A DNA stretch of 42,290 nucleotides, taken from the NCBI RefSeq assembly GCF_014648115.1, contig NZ_BMQM01000031.1, positions 1 through 42,290 of the forward strand, written 5' to 3'. Of this stretch, positions 7,933 through 16,859 are shown in pieces (within the stretch, counting starts at the first letter, position 1; each line of letters begins with the position of its first letter). The position numbers and the translations under genes are program-made. The stretch is from Deinococcus seoulensis. GTDB taxonomy: Bacteria > Deinococcota > Deinococci > Deinococcales > Deinococcaceae. The notes under the pieces are model-generated. The model was not told the DNA's origin and made no database searches. It was given only the letters and a program-made list of their open reading frames with translations.

Positions 7933-7977
7933 GCCCACCGCTGGCCTGCTGCCAGCTCCACAATTCACCCTCTCACT

Positions 7978-8001
7978 GGCCCCCGCCTCCGCGCGGGGGC
8001 C
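7978..8001 (+). terminator. GC-rich hairpin after the endolysin
   Basis: GGCCCCCGC (7978-7986) pairs with GCGGGGGCC (7993-8001). The following sequence is not a T tract and the next gene's SD (GGAGG) begins within 15 nt. It is either a terminator or a structure affecting the next gene. Confidence 0.45.
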
Positions 8002-8020
8002 GCGCCTTTGGAGGCACCCC

Positions 8021-8401
8021 ATGAACACTGCAATCCTGACCACCCTGCTGTCCCTGAACGCCGCTGCCCGTGCTGGCGGCACCGTCACTGCCGACCAGCT
8101 CACCCCCTGGCTGAACACGCACCTGCCCAGCCTCCGCTCCCGCATCGAGGCGCTGCGCGACGGCGCCACCTGGCAGGAAGTCGGCGCCCTACTGGAAGCC
8201 GCCGTGCAGGCCGGTCAGGCCCTGAAGCTGGTGGTGCTCGGCACGGCACGCGGCCTGCTCGTGGCGCACCTCATCGGGTACCTGATCCGCGAACTGGTGC
8301 CGGTCACCCCCGCCACCGCGTGGCTGCACGCCCTCGCGCAGAGCGGCGTCCTGTCCGGGCTGATCGAAGCCGCGTACCGCCGCATCTTCCCCGGCGGCTG
8401 A
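8021..8401 (+). CDS. Uncharacterised small protein at the prophage end
   Basis: A 126-residue protein. The ATG at 8021 follows TTGGAGGC. The sequence is Ala/Leu-rich with amphipathic helices. A hydrophobic stretch (residues about 68-90, ALKLVVLGTARGLLVAHLIG) could be a membrane segment, and another lies near 104-118. No family is recognised. It follows the endolysin on the same strand and is closed by a strong hairpin at 8428-8461, so it is probably the last prophage gene. Possible roles include a lysis accessory or superinfection-exclusion protein; neither is shown. Confidence 0.5.
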   Translation: MNTAILTTLLSLNAAARAGGTVTADQLTPWLNTHLPSLRSRIEALRDGATWQEVGALLEAAVQAGQALKLVVLGTARGLLVAHLIGYLIRELVPVTPATAWLHALAQSGVLSGLIEAAYRRIFPGG

Positions 8402-8427
8402 CAGGCACGAATAACTTGAGCCGACAA

Positions 8428-8461
8428 CGCCCCCACCCTGGCCTGCGCTGGGGTGGGGGCG
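8428..8461 (+). terminator. Strong hairpin terminator at the prophage right end
   Basis: CGCCCCCACCC (8428-8438) pairs perfectly with GGGTGGGGGCG (8451-8461). It lies 27 nt after the last phage-like gene. No clear T tract follows. It is a plausible end of the late transcript. Confidence 0.6.
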
Positions 8462-8549
8462 ATGCTGTGTGGTCTGTGTGATGCCAGATCGAACACGTGG
8501 CGTCACACCCCAACACGCACGTGAGGCACCCCGAACGGCGATCACTCTC

Positions 8550-8564
8550 TACACTGCCAGGGTG
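8550..8564 (+). promoter_or_regulatory. Leaderless -10 box for the gene at 8562
   Basis: TACACT (8550-8555), 6 nt, GTG (8562). This is the typical leaderless spacing. No convincing -35. Confidence 0.5.
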
Positions 8565-8900
8565 GAACTGTGGATGTCGCTCACCCTGCTGGGCATCGGC
8601 CTGCTTGCCCTGTGGCTGTACATGCTCTCGGGGTCCAAACCCAGCCGTCCCACCCGACCGCGCCCGGCTCAGCCACGCTCTGCGCAGCCGCGCCCAGCGC
8701 AGGCACGCCCAGCGCAGGCACGCCCCGGCCCGGCGCGCCTCCAGGCAAGTCAATGGGAACGCAAAGTGCTGACGCAGATGCGCGGAGACCAGGCGCGGTT
8801 CGAGCGGACCCTGGCCGCCAAGCGCAACAAACACCCTCGCGCCTCACGTGAGGAACTGCTGGAAATCATCTACGAGGAGTACATCCGCGACAACCGCTGA
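8562..8900 (+). CDS. Small membrane-anchored Pro/Arg-rich protein
   Basis: A 112-residue protein from GTG 8562, chosen because it sits exactly at a leaderless start; ATG 8574 is the alternative. It has an N-terminal membrane helix (about residues 5-22, MSLTLLGIGLLALWLYML). A Pro/Ala/Arg/Gln repeat linker follows (about 28-60, with repeated RPAQ units from 15-bp DNA repeats). The conserved-looking charged C-terminal segment ends ASREELLEIIYEEYIRDNR. The basic linker could bind nucleic acid or the wall. No function is known. It may be the first host gene beyond the prophage, because its promoter type is the host's. Confidence 0.5.
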   Translation: MELWMSLTLLGIGLLALWLYMLSGSKPSRPTRPRPAQPRSAQPRPAQARPAQARPGPARLQASQWERKVLTQMRGDQARFERTLAAKRNKHPRASREELLEIIYEEYIRDNR

Positions 8901-8945
8901 GCTGGGACACGGAAGGCCCGGTGAACCCCTCCCAACCCAAGAGAA

Positions 8946-8977
8946 CAGCCCCACTCCCGAGCCTGGGAGTGGGGCTG
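8946..8977. terminator. Bidirectional terminator between convergent genes
   Basis: CAGCCCCACTCCC (8946-8958) pairs perfectly with GGGAGTGGGGCTG (8965-8977) across a 6-nt loop, between the gene ending at 8900 and leuS ending at 8992. ATTTCT follows on the + strand. Confidence 0.75.
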
Positions 8978-8991
8978 ATTTCTACCTACAA

Positions 8992-11460
8992 CTAGCGCAC
9001 GACGATGTTGATGATGCGGCCGGGCACGTAGATCTCCTTGACGATCTGCTTGCCTTCGATGAAGCGGGCCACGTCGGCGTTGTCCTTCGCGGCGGCCATC
9101 GCTTCGTCCTGCGTGGCGCTCTTGCTGATCGTGACCTGCCCGCGCACCTTCCCGCTGACCTGGACGCCCATGGTGACGGTGTCGCGGGTCGCGGCGGCCT
9201 CGTCCACGGCGGGCCACGCGGCGGTGTGCACGCTGCCGTCCTGGCCGCGCGCGGCCCAGATCTCCTCGGCGATGTGCGGCACCACCGGGGCCAGCATGCG
9301 GCCAAAGATGTCCAGCGCCTCGTCCCAGGCGGGCGTGCCGAACACGGGGGCGCGCTTGGCCTTGACCAGGGTGTTCGTCAGCTCCATCAGGGACGCGACG
9401 ATGGTGTTGAAGCTCAGGCGCTCGAAGTCCCCGGTGACCTTCTTCAGGGTGCTGTGCACCGCGAAGCGCAGGTCCGCTTCACTGACGGTCTCGGCGGGGC
9501 CGGTGACCTTGTCGTCGGTGAACAGCGTCCAGACGCGGCTCAGCCACTTCGCGGGGCCGTTGATGCCCTGCGGGTCCCAGGGGCCGCCCAGTTCCCACGG
9601 CGCGATGAACATCAGGTACGTGCGCACGGTGTCCGCGCCGTACTCGCGCACCAGGTCGTCCGGGTCGACGACGTTGCCGCGGGACTTGCTCATCTTCTCG
9701 CCGTCCTCGCCCAGGATCATGCCCTGGTTGCGCAGGTGCGCGAAGGGTTCGCTGTGCTTCGTCAGGCCCATGTCGCGCATGACCTTCACCCAGAAGCGCG
9801 AGTACAGCAGGTGCAGGATCGCGTGCTCGATCCCGCCGGTGTACAGGTCCACGGGCATCATGGGGTCCTTGGCGGGGTCGAAGGGGCCCTCGTGGTAGTC
9901 GGGGCTCAGGTAGCGGTACATGTACCAGCTGGAGTCCACGAAGGTGTCCATGGTGTCCGTGTCACGCTCGGCGGGGCCGCCGCAGACGGGGCAGGTGGTC
10001 TTCAGCCACTCGGTGTCCAGTTTCAGCGGGCTCTGGCCGGTCGGGGTGAACTCCACGTTCTCCGGCAGACGCACCGGCAGCTGGTCCTCGGGGACGGGCT
10101 GCGCGCCGTGCTCGGGGCAGTGCACGAACGGGATCGGGGTGCCCCAGTAGCGCTGACGGGCAAACAGCCAGTCGCGCAGGCGGTACGTGGTCTTCGCCTT
10201 CGCGATGCCGCGCGCCTCCAGCTGCTCGACGATTCCGGCGATGCTGGCCTTCCCGCCGCTCAATCCGTCGAACTCGCCGCTGTTCACGATGACGCCCTCA
10301 CCGGTGTAGGGTTCCGCCGCGTCCTCGGCCATCGGCTCGGCGCCCTCGGCCCGGATGACCTCCACGACGTCCAGGCCGAACTTGCGCGCGAACGCGAAGT
10401 CACGGTCGTCGTGCGCGGGCACCGCCATGATCGAGCCGGTGCCGTACGTGACCAGCACGTAATCCGCCACCCAGATCGGCAGCTGATGCCCGGTGATGGG
10501 GTGCGTGGCGAAGCTGCCGGTGAACACGCCGGTCTTCTCACCCTCCTGCTGGCGTTCCACGTCCGTCTTGCGGCCCGCTGCCGCCACGTACGCCTCGACC
10601 TCCGCGCGCTGCTCGTCGGTGGTCAGGTCCGCCACCTTGGCGTGCTCGGGGGCCAGCACCATGAACGTCGCGCCCATCAGGGTGTCCGGACGGGTCGTGA
10701 ACACCGTCTCCGGCCCGGCCGGCGTGTCGAAGGTCACCTCGGCCCCCACCGACTTGCCGATCCAGTTCGTCTGCATCAGGCGGACCTTCTCGGGCATGTC
10801 CGTGTCACTGAAGTCCAGCAGTTCGTCGGCGTAGTCCGTGATCTTCATGTACCACTGGCTCAGGTTGCGTTTCTCGACGGCGGTGCCGCAGCGTTCACAG
10901 TGGCCGTTCACGACCTGCTCGTTCGCCAGCACCGTCTGGTCCTTCGGGCACCAGTTCACCAGCCCGCCCTTCTTGTACGCCAGGCCGCGCTTGTAGAACT
11001 CGATGAAGAACCACTGGTTCCAGCGGTAGTACTCCGGGTCGCACGTGGCGAACTGGCGGCTCCAGTCGATCATGGTGCCCATCGCCTGGAACTGCCCGGT
11101 CATCCGCTCGATGTTCGCGTACGTCCACGTCGCCGGATTCGTTTTGTTCTTGATGGCGGCGTTCTCGGCGGGCAGGCCGAACGCGTCGAAGCCCATCGGG
11201 AACAGCACGTTGTACCCGCGCATCCGCAGCCAGCGCGCCCGCGCGTCCGGCGCGACGTTCGCGTACCAGTGCCCGATGTGCAGGTTGCCCGAGGGGTACG
11301 GGAACATCGTCAGGGCGTAGAACTTCTCGCCCGGCGCGTCCTCGTTGAACTTGTACAGGCCGCTTCTCTCCCAGGCGGTCTGCCATTTCTTCTCGATGGC
11401 GTGCGGGTTGTACCGCTCCATGCGCGGCTCGGGAATGTTGATGGGGTGCTCGTCGTTCAT
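8992..11460 (-). CDS. leuS: Leucine--tRNA ligase
   Basis: An 822-residue class I aminoacyl-tRNA synthetase that charges tRNA-Leu with leucine in the cytoplasm. The ATP-binding signature HIGH is at residues 61-64 and KMSKS at 589-593 (EKMSKSRGN). A Zn-type motif (CPKDQ...CERCG) is near 165-185, and the large insertion of about 220-420 matches the CP1 editing domain, where mischarged amino acids are removed. Length is normal for bacterial LeuRS. The ATG at 11460 follows GAAGGAG at 5-nt spacing. The mRNA appears to start about 200 nt upstream at a leaderless peptide and to pass an intrinsic terminator, so expression is probably controlled by attenuation. Confidence 0.97.
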   Translation of the reverse strand: MNDEHPINIPEPRMERYNPHAIEKKWQTAWERSGLYKFNEDAPGEKFYALTMFPYPSGNLHIGHWYANVAPDARARWLRMRGYNVLFPMGFDAFGLPAENAAIKNKTNPATWTYANIERMTGQFQAMGTMIDWSRQFATCDPEYYRWNQWFFIEFYKRGLAYKKGGLVNWCPKDQTVLANEQVVNGHCERCGTAVEKRNLSQWYMKITDYADELLDFSDTDMPEKVRLMQTNWIGKSVGAEVTFDTPAGPETVFTTRPDTLMGATFMVLAPEHAKVADLTTDEQRAEVEAYVAAAGRKTDVERQQEGEKTGVFTGSFATHPITGHQLPIWVADYVLVTYGTGSIMAVPAHDDRDFAFARKFGLDVVEVIRAEGAEPMAEDAAEPYTGEGVIVNSGEFDGLSGGKASIAGIVEQLEARGIAKAKTTYRLRDWLFARQRYWGTPIPFVHCPEHGAQPVPEDQLPVRLPENVEFTPTGQSPLKLDTEWLKTTCPVCGGPAERDTDTMDTFVDSSWYMYRYLSPDYHEGPFDPAKDPMMPVDLYTGGIEHAILHLLYSRFWVKVMRDMGLTKHSEPFAHLRNQGMILGEDGEKMSKSRGNVVDPDDLVREYGADTVRTYLMFIAPWELGGPWDPQGINGPAKWLSRVWTLFTDDKVTGPAETVSEADLRFAVHSTLKKVTGDFERLSFNTIVASLMELTNTLVKAKRAPVFGTPAWDEALDIFGRMLAPVVPHIAEEIWAARGQDGSVHTAAWPAVDEAAATRDTVTMGVQVSGKVRGQVTISKSATQDEAMAAAKDNADVARFIEGKQIVKEIYVPGRIINIVVR

Positions 11461-11477
11461 CTGGACTCCTTCGGAAG

Positions 11478-11567
11478 GGTGATGGGTGAAAGTTGATGGT
11501 TGACGGAAGCCGTTGCGTCTGCCAGTGCTGCGGCTGGTCTATCAACCACCGACCATCCACCATCACC
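11478..11567. repeat. Dispersed intergenic repeat, family 2, in the leuS leader
   Basis: GGTGATGG...GTTGATGGTTGA at the left is echoed in inverted form by ATCAACCACCGACCATCCAC...CATCACC (11541-11567). The same words recur upstream of glcD (27648-27668) and glcE (29107-29178). Here the element lies between the leader terminator and the leuS SD. Confidence 0.65.
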
Positions 11568-11633
11568 AAAAAAAACGCCCCGGCAGCTAGCCGGGGACGC
11601 TCGAACGGACCGTAAGTCAGTCGAGGCGTCCCC
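11568..11633 (-). promoter_or_regulatory. leuS attenuator: exclusive antiterminator and terminator hairpins
   Basis: On the - strand an intrinsic terminator is formed by CCCCGGC (11596-11590) and GCCGGGG (11584-11578), followed by CG and eight T residues (11575-11568). A competing 12-bp hairpin pairs 11633-11621 with 11604-11593 with one bulged base. It uses the same bases 11596-11593 as the terminator, so the two cannot coexist. The upstream arm overlaps codons 9-13 of the leader peptide. The structures are seen in sequence; regulation by leucine supply is inference. Confidence 0.7.
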
Positions 11634-11658
11634 GGGTGGTAAGCGCAGAGCGGATCAT
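11617..11658 (-). CDS. leuS leader peptide (13 codons), probable
   Basis: The ATG at 11658 lies 7 nt after a TACACT -10 box, so translation would begin at the 5' end of the transcript. The peptide is MIRSALTTRGRLD, stop TGA at 11619-11617. It has two Leu codons, CTT (codon 6) and CTC (codon 12); CTT is rarely used in the neighbouring genes. The end of the ORF forms one arm of the antiterminator hairpin, as in classical attenuators. Two Leu codons is a modest number, so a leucine-sensing role is plausible but not proven. Confidence 0.55.
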   Translation of the reverse strand: MIRSALTTRGRLD

Positions 11659-11694
11659 GCCCGGAAGTGTAGCGCAAACCGCCGCGCCCGTCAG
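11658..11694 (-). promoter_or_regulatory. Promoter of the leuS leader transcript
   Basis: CTGACG (-35 like, 11694-11689), 17-bp spacer, TACACT (-10, 11671-11666), 7 nt, ATG 11658. No other promoter was found between the terminator and leuS. Confidence 0.65.
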
Positions 11695-11698
11695 CCGG

Positions 11699-12115
11699 TC
11701 AGCGGGTCGGCACGCCGCTCAGGTGAACGAACATCCCCTCGCCCCGGTGCTCCGCGATGAACGTCAGGCGCTCCTGGCCGCGCAGCAGCACCAGCTCACG
11801 CTGAATCCCGTCGTCCGGGCGTTCCGTGAAGACCGCGAACCCCCCGGCACGCAGGACGTCCAGCACCGCGTCCGGCTGCCACTGCGGAAACGCGAACTGC
11901 TCCAGGCGGGTATTTCCGCTGCGAATCTCGGCCCGCACCGTCCGCGACTCCGGGCAGGTCGGCGTGCCGCCCGCCGGAACGGCCGCCAGCCCCCACACCC
12001 GCCCCGGCTGCTCGAAACAGTACAGGTCGCCCCGCCAGCGCGCCCCGGACTGCCACCACACCCCCGCACCCACCAGCAACGCCAGCGCCGCGACCACCCA
12101 CACCACTCCCCTCAA
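11699..12115 (-). CDS. Small membrane-anchored protein of unknown function
   Basis: About 138 residues from TTG 12115; GTG 12106 is an alternative. The region further upstream in frame is unlikely to be coding because the promoter (TAGCCT, 12141-12136) lies there. One N-terminal transmembrane helix (VVWVVAALALLVGAGVWW) is followed by a domain outside or at the membrane with two Cys (LYCFEQPG and TPTCPES) and a C-terminal beta-rich part ending FVHLSGVPTR. No family is recognised. It lies downstream of the ABC permease on the same strand with an 80-nt gap and its own promoter. A five-codon ORF overlaps its start. Confidence 0.55.
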   Translation of the reverse strand: MRGVVWVVAALALLVGAGVWWQSGARWRGDLYCFEQPGRVWGLAAVPAGGTPTCPESRTVRAEIRSGNTRLEQFAFPQWQPDAVLDVLRAGGFAVFTERPDDGIQRELVLLRGQERLTFIAEHRGEGMFVHLSGVPTR

Positions 12116-12141
12116 GCCGCTCCTGTCATGCGCGCAGGCTA
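12112..12141 (-). promoter_or_regulatory. Leaderless promoter and 5-codon ORF overlapping the start at 12115
   Basis: TAGCCT (12141-12136), 6 nt, then ATGACAGGAGCGGCTTGA (12129-12112). This encodes MTGAA, and its TGA overlaps the TTG start at 12115. AGGAG inside it can act as SD for the TTG at 4-nt spacing. Confidence 0.45.
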
Positions 12142-12195
12142 CCCCGCCCGGCCCGGAAGCGCCCAGGGGCGCGTGACCCCGCGCACGGAGTCGGG

Positions 12196-13482
12196 TCAGG
12201 CGAGCGGCGTAGCGAGCGTAGCCAGCAGACCCAGGATCAGCACGGCGGCCGGGGCCGCAGCGCCCACCCCGAACCCGCCGCACAGCGCCGTGAGCAGGCC
12301 GGGCGCCAGGGCCGCACCGAACGACACCTGCCCCGCTGCGTCTGTTCCGGGCAGCGTGTCACCCAGCCACGCGTGAACGGCGTGCGCGGCCCACGGGCTC
12401 AGCAGCGCCGTCAGGGCCGCAGCGGGCGCCGCCCCGGCCAGCAGCGCGCCCAGCAGACTCAGTGCGCCCAGGCTCAGGCCAGCGGGCAGGAACGTGAGGA
12501 GCCGCGCCCGCCGGGCACTGACCGGCCCGCCCACGGGCAGGGCAGGTGGGCGCAGGGTCAACGTGACAGCCAGGGGCAGCGCCGCCAGGGTTGGCAGTCC
12601 GGAGGCCAGGGCCGCGCCGCCCAGCACGGCTGGCAGCAGCCGATGCGGCCGGTCCAGCAGAGTCAGGGAAGAGCGCCACAGCAGCGCGCGTGCAGGCGTG
12701 GCCCGCCGCAGCGGGGGAGACCACGTGCGGGGCGCGCGCCGCCCGTCGGCCGTCATGACCGGCGCGGGCAGCCCCAGTCGCCGTGCACCCGTCCGGAGGG
12801 CCTGCAGGTCCAGTTGCCTCAGCAGGCGCGGCGGCAGGTCGGCGGCCAGGGCACGCCGCCACGTCCACCCGGCGAGCGCCCCGGTCAGGGCCACTCCGAC
12901 CGGGAACAGGGCCGGGTGCAGCAGGCCCAGCAGGGGAAGCAGCGTTCCGGCCAGGAGCGCCGACGCAGGTTGGCCCGCGTGGGCGGCCGCGTGCGCCGCT
13001 GCCCGCACGACCGGCACGCTCCCCCCCAGCAGCGGCAGGGATAGCGCGACCGCCCATCCGGCCGGATTCCACGCCAGCAGGGCCGCGCCCAGCAGCACGC
13101 CCCCCACTGTCCACGGCGCGGTCGTCCTCAGCAGCGGCCAGAGCAGCGTCGCCCACGGCGCGGCGGGTGAGCGCAGCCAGATCAGGTCCGCGCCGCGCAG
13201 GTTCAGGGGTGGTCGGCCCCGCCGGGCACCCAGGGTCGCCAGCAGCAGGGTCACGACGAGCAGCGGTACCAGCAGCGGTAGCGGCAGGTCGAACGGTGCG
13301 GGCCGGTACGACTGCCACACGCTTAGCAGGGCAATCAGACCCGCGCCGCCCAGGTAGGCAACGATCAGCGGAAGCCCGGCGGCCCGCCACGCCCGCCAGT
13401 CGTGACCCCGGCGTCGGCAGGCACTCAGGCGCTGCGCGGCCCACACGGCCCGTTCAGGACCGCTGTTCACACGGGTGTTCAC
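12196..13482 (-). CDS. ABC transporter permease, multi-pass membrane protein
   Basis: A 428-residue very hydrophobic protein. The GTG at 13482 overlaps the stop of the ATPase gene (GTGA), so the two are co-translated; longer in-frame starts would lie inside the ATPase gene. Many transmembrane segments are visible, starting with PLIVAYLGGAGLIALLSV near residue 41 and PLPLLVPLLVVTLLLATLGA near 72, and continuing to the C-terminus (AAVLILGLLATLATPLA). Charged cytoplasmic loops lie near residues 215-260 (LPPRLLRQLDLQALRTGARR). With the adjacent ATPase it should form an exporter of the ABC-2 kind. The substrate is unknown. Confidence 0.7.
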   Translation of the reverse strand: MNTRVNSGPERAVWAAQRLSACRRRGHDWRAWRAAGLPLIVAYLGGAGLIALLSVWQSYRPAPFDLPLPLLVPLLVVTLLLATLGARRGRPPLNLRGADLIWLRSPAAPWATLLWPLLRTTAPWTVGGVLLGAALLAWNPAGWAVALSLPLLGGSVPVVRAAAHAAAHAGQPASALLAGTLLPLLGLLHPALFPVGVALTGALAGWTWRRALAADLPPRLLRQLDLQALRTGARRLGLPAPVMTADGRRAPRTWSPPLRRATPARALLWRSSLTLLDRPHRLLPAVLGGAALASGLPTLAALPLAVTLTLRPPALPVGGPVSARRARLLTFLPAGLSLGALSLLGALLAGAAPAAALTALLSPWAAHAVHAWLGDTLPGTDAAGQVSFGAALAPGLLTALCGGFGVGAAAPAAVLILGLLATLATPLA

Positions 13483-14144
13483 GCGGGGGCCAGGGTCAGG
13501 GTGCGGGGGTGCAGGGGCGCCAGTTCCGCGCCGTGCGTGGTCACGATCAGCGCCCCACCAGCCGCCGCGCGGGCCTGCACGGCCGCCAGCAGCGCGGCGC
13601 GCGAGGCGGCGTCCAGCGTCCCGAACGGTTCGTCCAGCAGCGTCAGGGGCAGTTCCAGGCCCAGCGCGGCACTCAGCACGACCTTCTGCCGCGTACCGCG
13701 TGACAGTTCCTGCGGCCACGCGTCCAGCCAGCGCTCCAGCCCCAGGGCGCCCGCCAGGGTCAGCAGTGGCGCGACCGGCCGGGACCACAGGGCCGCCGTG
13801 AAGTGCAGGAACTCCCCGGCGCTCAGGTCGTCCGGCAGGGGCGCGTCGGTCGGCACCCAGGCCGTCGCGGCGCGTGCAGGCAGACTGCCCGGCGCGCAGG
13901 ACACGATCCGCGCGGCCTCCGCGCCCGGCTGTTCGCCTGCCAGTGCGCGCAGCAGCGTCGTTTTCCCCGCGCCGTTCGGTCCCTGAAGGTGCAGCACGTC
14001 GCCCGGCCGCAGGGTCAGGCCGCGCAACGTGGCCAGCGGCCGCCCCGCCACGCAGAGCGTCAGGTCGGGCAGGGTCAGGGGAGGCCGGGCCGGATCAGCA
14101 TCTGTCCGGTCGGACCCGGTCGGGGCGGGCGCAGGGAGGGGCAT
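13479..14144 (-). CDS. ABC transporter ATP-binding protein
   Basis: About 221 residues. Walker A is GPNGAGKTTLL, the signature is LSRGTRQK (usual LSxGxxQ) and Walker B is LTLLDEP followed by the D-loop FGTLD; a switch His is present in VTTHGAEL. The ATG at 14144 is chosen because the open frame further upstream runs into the dispersed repeat at 14191-14330, which is not coding. There is no strong SD and only a degenerate -10 (TACCGG), so the start is uncertain. It powers the overlapping permease. The short length, with no C-terminal extension, fits ABC-2-type export ATPases. Confidence 0.85.
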   Translation of the reverse strand: MPLPAPAPTGSDRTDADPARPPLTLPDLTLCVAGRPLATLRGLTLRPGDVLHLQGPNGAGKTTLLRALAGEQPGAEAARIVSCAPGSLPARAATAWVPTDAPLPDDLSAGEFLHFTAALWSRPVAPLLTLAGALGLERWLDAWPQELSRGTRQKVVLSAALGLELPLTLLDEPFGTLDAASRAALLAAVQARAAAGGALIVTTHGAELAPLHPRTLTLAPA

Positions 14145-14190
14145 CTGCGGTCCGGTACGCGCCGCCGCCCGGCCCGGTTCCCGGTGGTCC

Positions 14191-14330
14191 TCATACGGAC
14201 TCCGATTGAATGGGCTGCAAAGCCCGCTGGGTCCGAGCGAAGCGAGTGGGAGCTTGGCGGGTTCCGGACGTGGAGCCGGCAGGGGCGGTGAAGTTCCGGA
14301 TTGTTGGCGAAGCAAACGGAATCCATATCA
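14191..14330. repeat. Dispersed repeat, family 1, copy A
   Basis: It starts TCATACGGACTCCG and ends CGGAATCCATATCA, an imperfect 14-bp terminal inverted repeat (11 of 14 match). The left 30 bases and an internal block around GGGTTCCGGACGTGGAGCCG match copy B at 22931-23080, and the right end matches the palindrome at 29841. No ORF is preserved. It lies between hpt and the ABC ATPase. Confidence 0.8.
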
Positions 14331-14343
14331 GGCGCACCCATGC

Positions 14344-14388
14344 AGAGCGGATGGGCAGCGGGGACTCCCCAGGCTGCCCATCCGCTCT
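14344..14388 (-). terminator. Strong hairpin after hpt
   Basis: AGAGCGGATGGGCAGC (14344-14359) pairs perfectly with 14373-14388 (16 bp). It starts 9 nt beyond the hpt stop. No T tract is present, as with most hairpins in this window. Confidence 0.65.
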
Positions 14389-14396
14389 GTGTGCCG

Positions 14397-14921
<525 letters not shown>

Positions 14922-14924
<3 letters not shown>

Positions 14925-14938
14925 AGGGGATCAGGCTA
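14922..14938 (-). promoter_or_regulatory. Leaderless -10 box of hpt
   Basis: TAGCCT (14938-14933), 8 nt, ATG (14924). No SD is present between them. Confidence 0.5.
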
Positions 14939-15085
14939 ACACGCCGCGCCGCTGCGCTGACCGGGCGCAGGGCGAGTCGGGGCGGTGTGCCGGGGGCGGC
15001 CGGGGGTGGGGGCGCGCGCCGTTTGTGCGTGCTGCGCGCCGTGCAGGTGGTCGTGCAGGCGGGCGGTGGGGGCGGGTGAATGCAG

Positions 15086-15101
15086 TATGCTTCGGCGCAT
15101 G
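15086..15101 (+). promoter_or_regulatory. Leaderless -10 box of trpC
   Basis: TATGCT (15086-15091), 7 nt, ATG (15099). The 174-nt gap to hpt holds both divergent promoters; nothing else was seen in it. Confidence 0.55.
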
Positions 15102-15883
15102 TCTGTTCTGAGTGCCCCTGATCTGAAGCGCGTTCCGGGCGTGCTTGGCCGCATCGTGGAACTCCGCGCCGGGGATTACGTGGACGCGGACCCTGCCCTG
15201 GGCGAGGCGCGGGCGGGTGAGCGGCGCTTTGAGGCGGCGCTGGCCGCCCCGGAGCTGTCCCTGATCGCCGAGGTGAAACGTGCCAGCCCCAGCGAGGGAG
15301 CCATCGCGCCGCTCGATCCGGCCGACGCGGCGCGGGCGTACGCGGCGGGCGGCGCGGCGGCGATCAGTGTCCTGACCGAGCCGCGCTACTTCGACGGGAA
15401 CCGCGAGGCGCTGCTGGAGGTGGTCGCCGTGACCGACCTTCCGGCGCTGCGCAAGGATTTCGTGGTGCATCCGGCCATGCTGCGCGAGGCGGCCGACTGG
15501 GGCGCGTCGGCGGCGCTGCTGATGGTCAGCGTGCTGCACGAACACACGGGCGAGTACCTGGGCGCGGCGCACCACCTGGGCCTGGACGCCCTGGTCGAGG
15601 TGCACGACGAACGCGAGCTGGACATCGCCCTGGAGGCCGGGGCGCGGATCATCGGCGTGAACAACCGCGACCTGACCACCCTGAAGATCGACCTGAGCGT
15701 CAGCCCGCGCCTGATCCGCCGGGCGCGTGAGGCGGGCTTTACCGGCGTGCTGGTCGCCGAGAGCGGGTACCGCACGCCGCAGGACATCGCGGCCGTGCGT
15801 GGACTGGCGGACGCCGTGCTGGTGGGCAGCAGTCTGGCGGGGAGCGGCGACCTGAGCCGCGCCGCGCGTGACCTGATGACCCC

Positions 15884-15887
<4 letters not shown>
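15099..15887 (+). CDS. trpC: Indole-3-glycerol-phosphate synthase
   Basis: A 262-residue TIM-barrel enzyme that converts CdRP to indole-3-glycerol phosphate in tryptophan synthesis. Characteristic segments are LIAEVKRASPSEG (catalytic Lys, about residues 51-63), ISVLTEPRYFDG, LRKDFVVH (second catalytic Lys), GVNNRDLTTLKIDL and VAESGYRTPQDI near the C-terminus. The start at 15099 is set by the leaderless -10 box; an upstream in-frame ATG at 15087 lies within that box. It stands alone rather than in a trp operon. The next gene overlaps its stop as GTGA. Confidence 0.95.
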
Positions 15888-16810
<923 letters not shown>

Positions 16811-16843
16811 CTTTTGATGGGCGCACCTCACGCGGCGCGACCG

Positions 16844-16859
16844 TAGACTGACCGCGATG
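16844..16859 (+). promoter_or_regulatory. Leaderless -10 box of the TVP38-like gene
   Basis: TAGACT (16844-16849), 7 nt, ATG (16857). Confidence 0.55.

Noticed and set aside
8402..8991. Prophage attachment site in a tRNA gene
   Set aside because: No tRNA-like sequence or direct repeat could be identified, and the other prophage end is outside the window.
8848..11496. Long open frame on the + strand opposite leuS
   Set aside because: LeuRS on the - strand is unambiguous (HIGH and KMSKS); the antisense frame is a composition artefact.
11568..11671. T-box riboswitch upstream of leuS
   Set aside because: No TGGN/ACCGCG antiterminator core or stem I is visible and the leader is too short.
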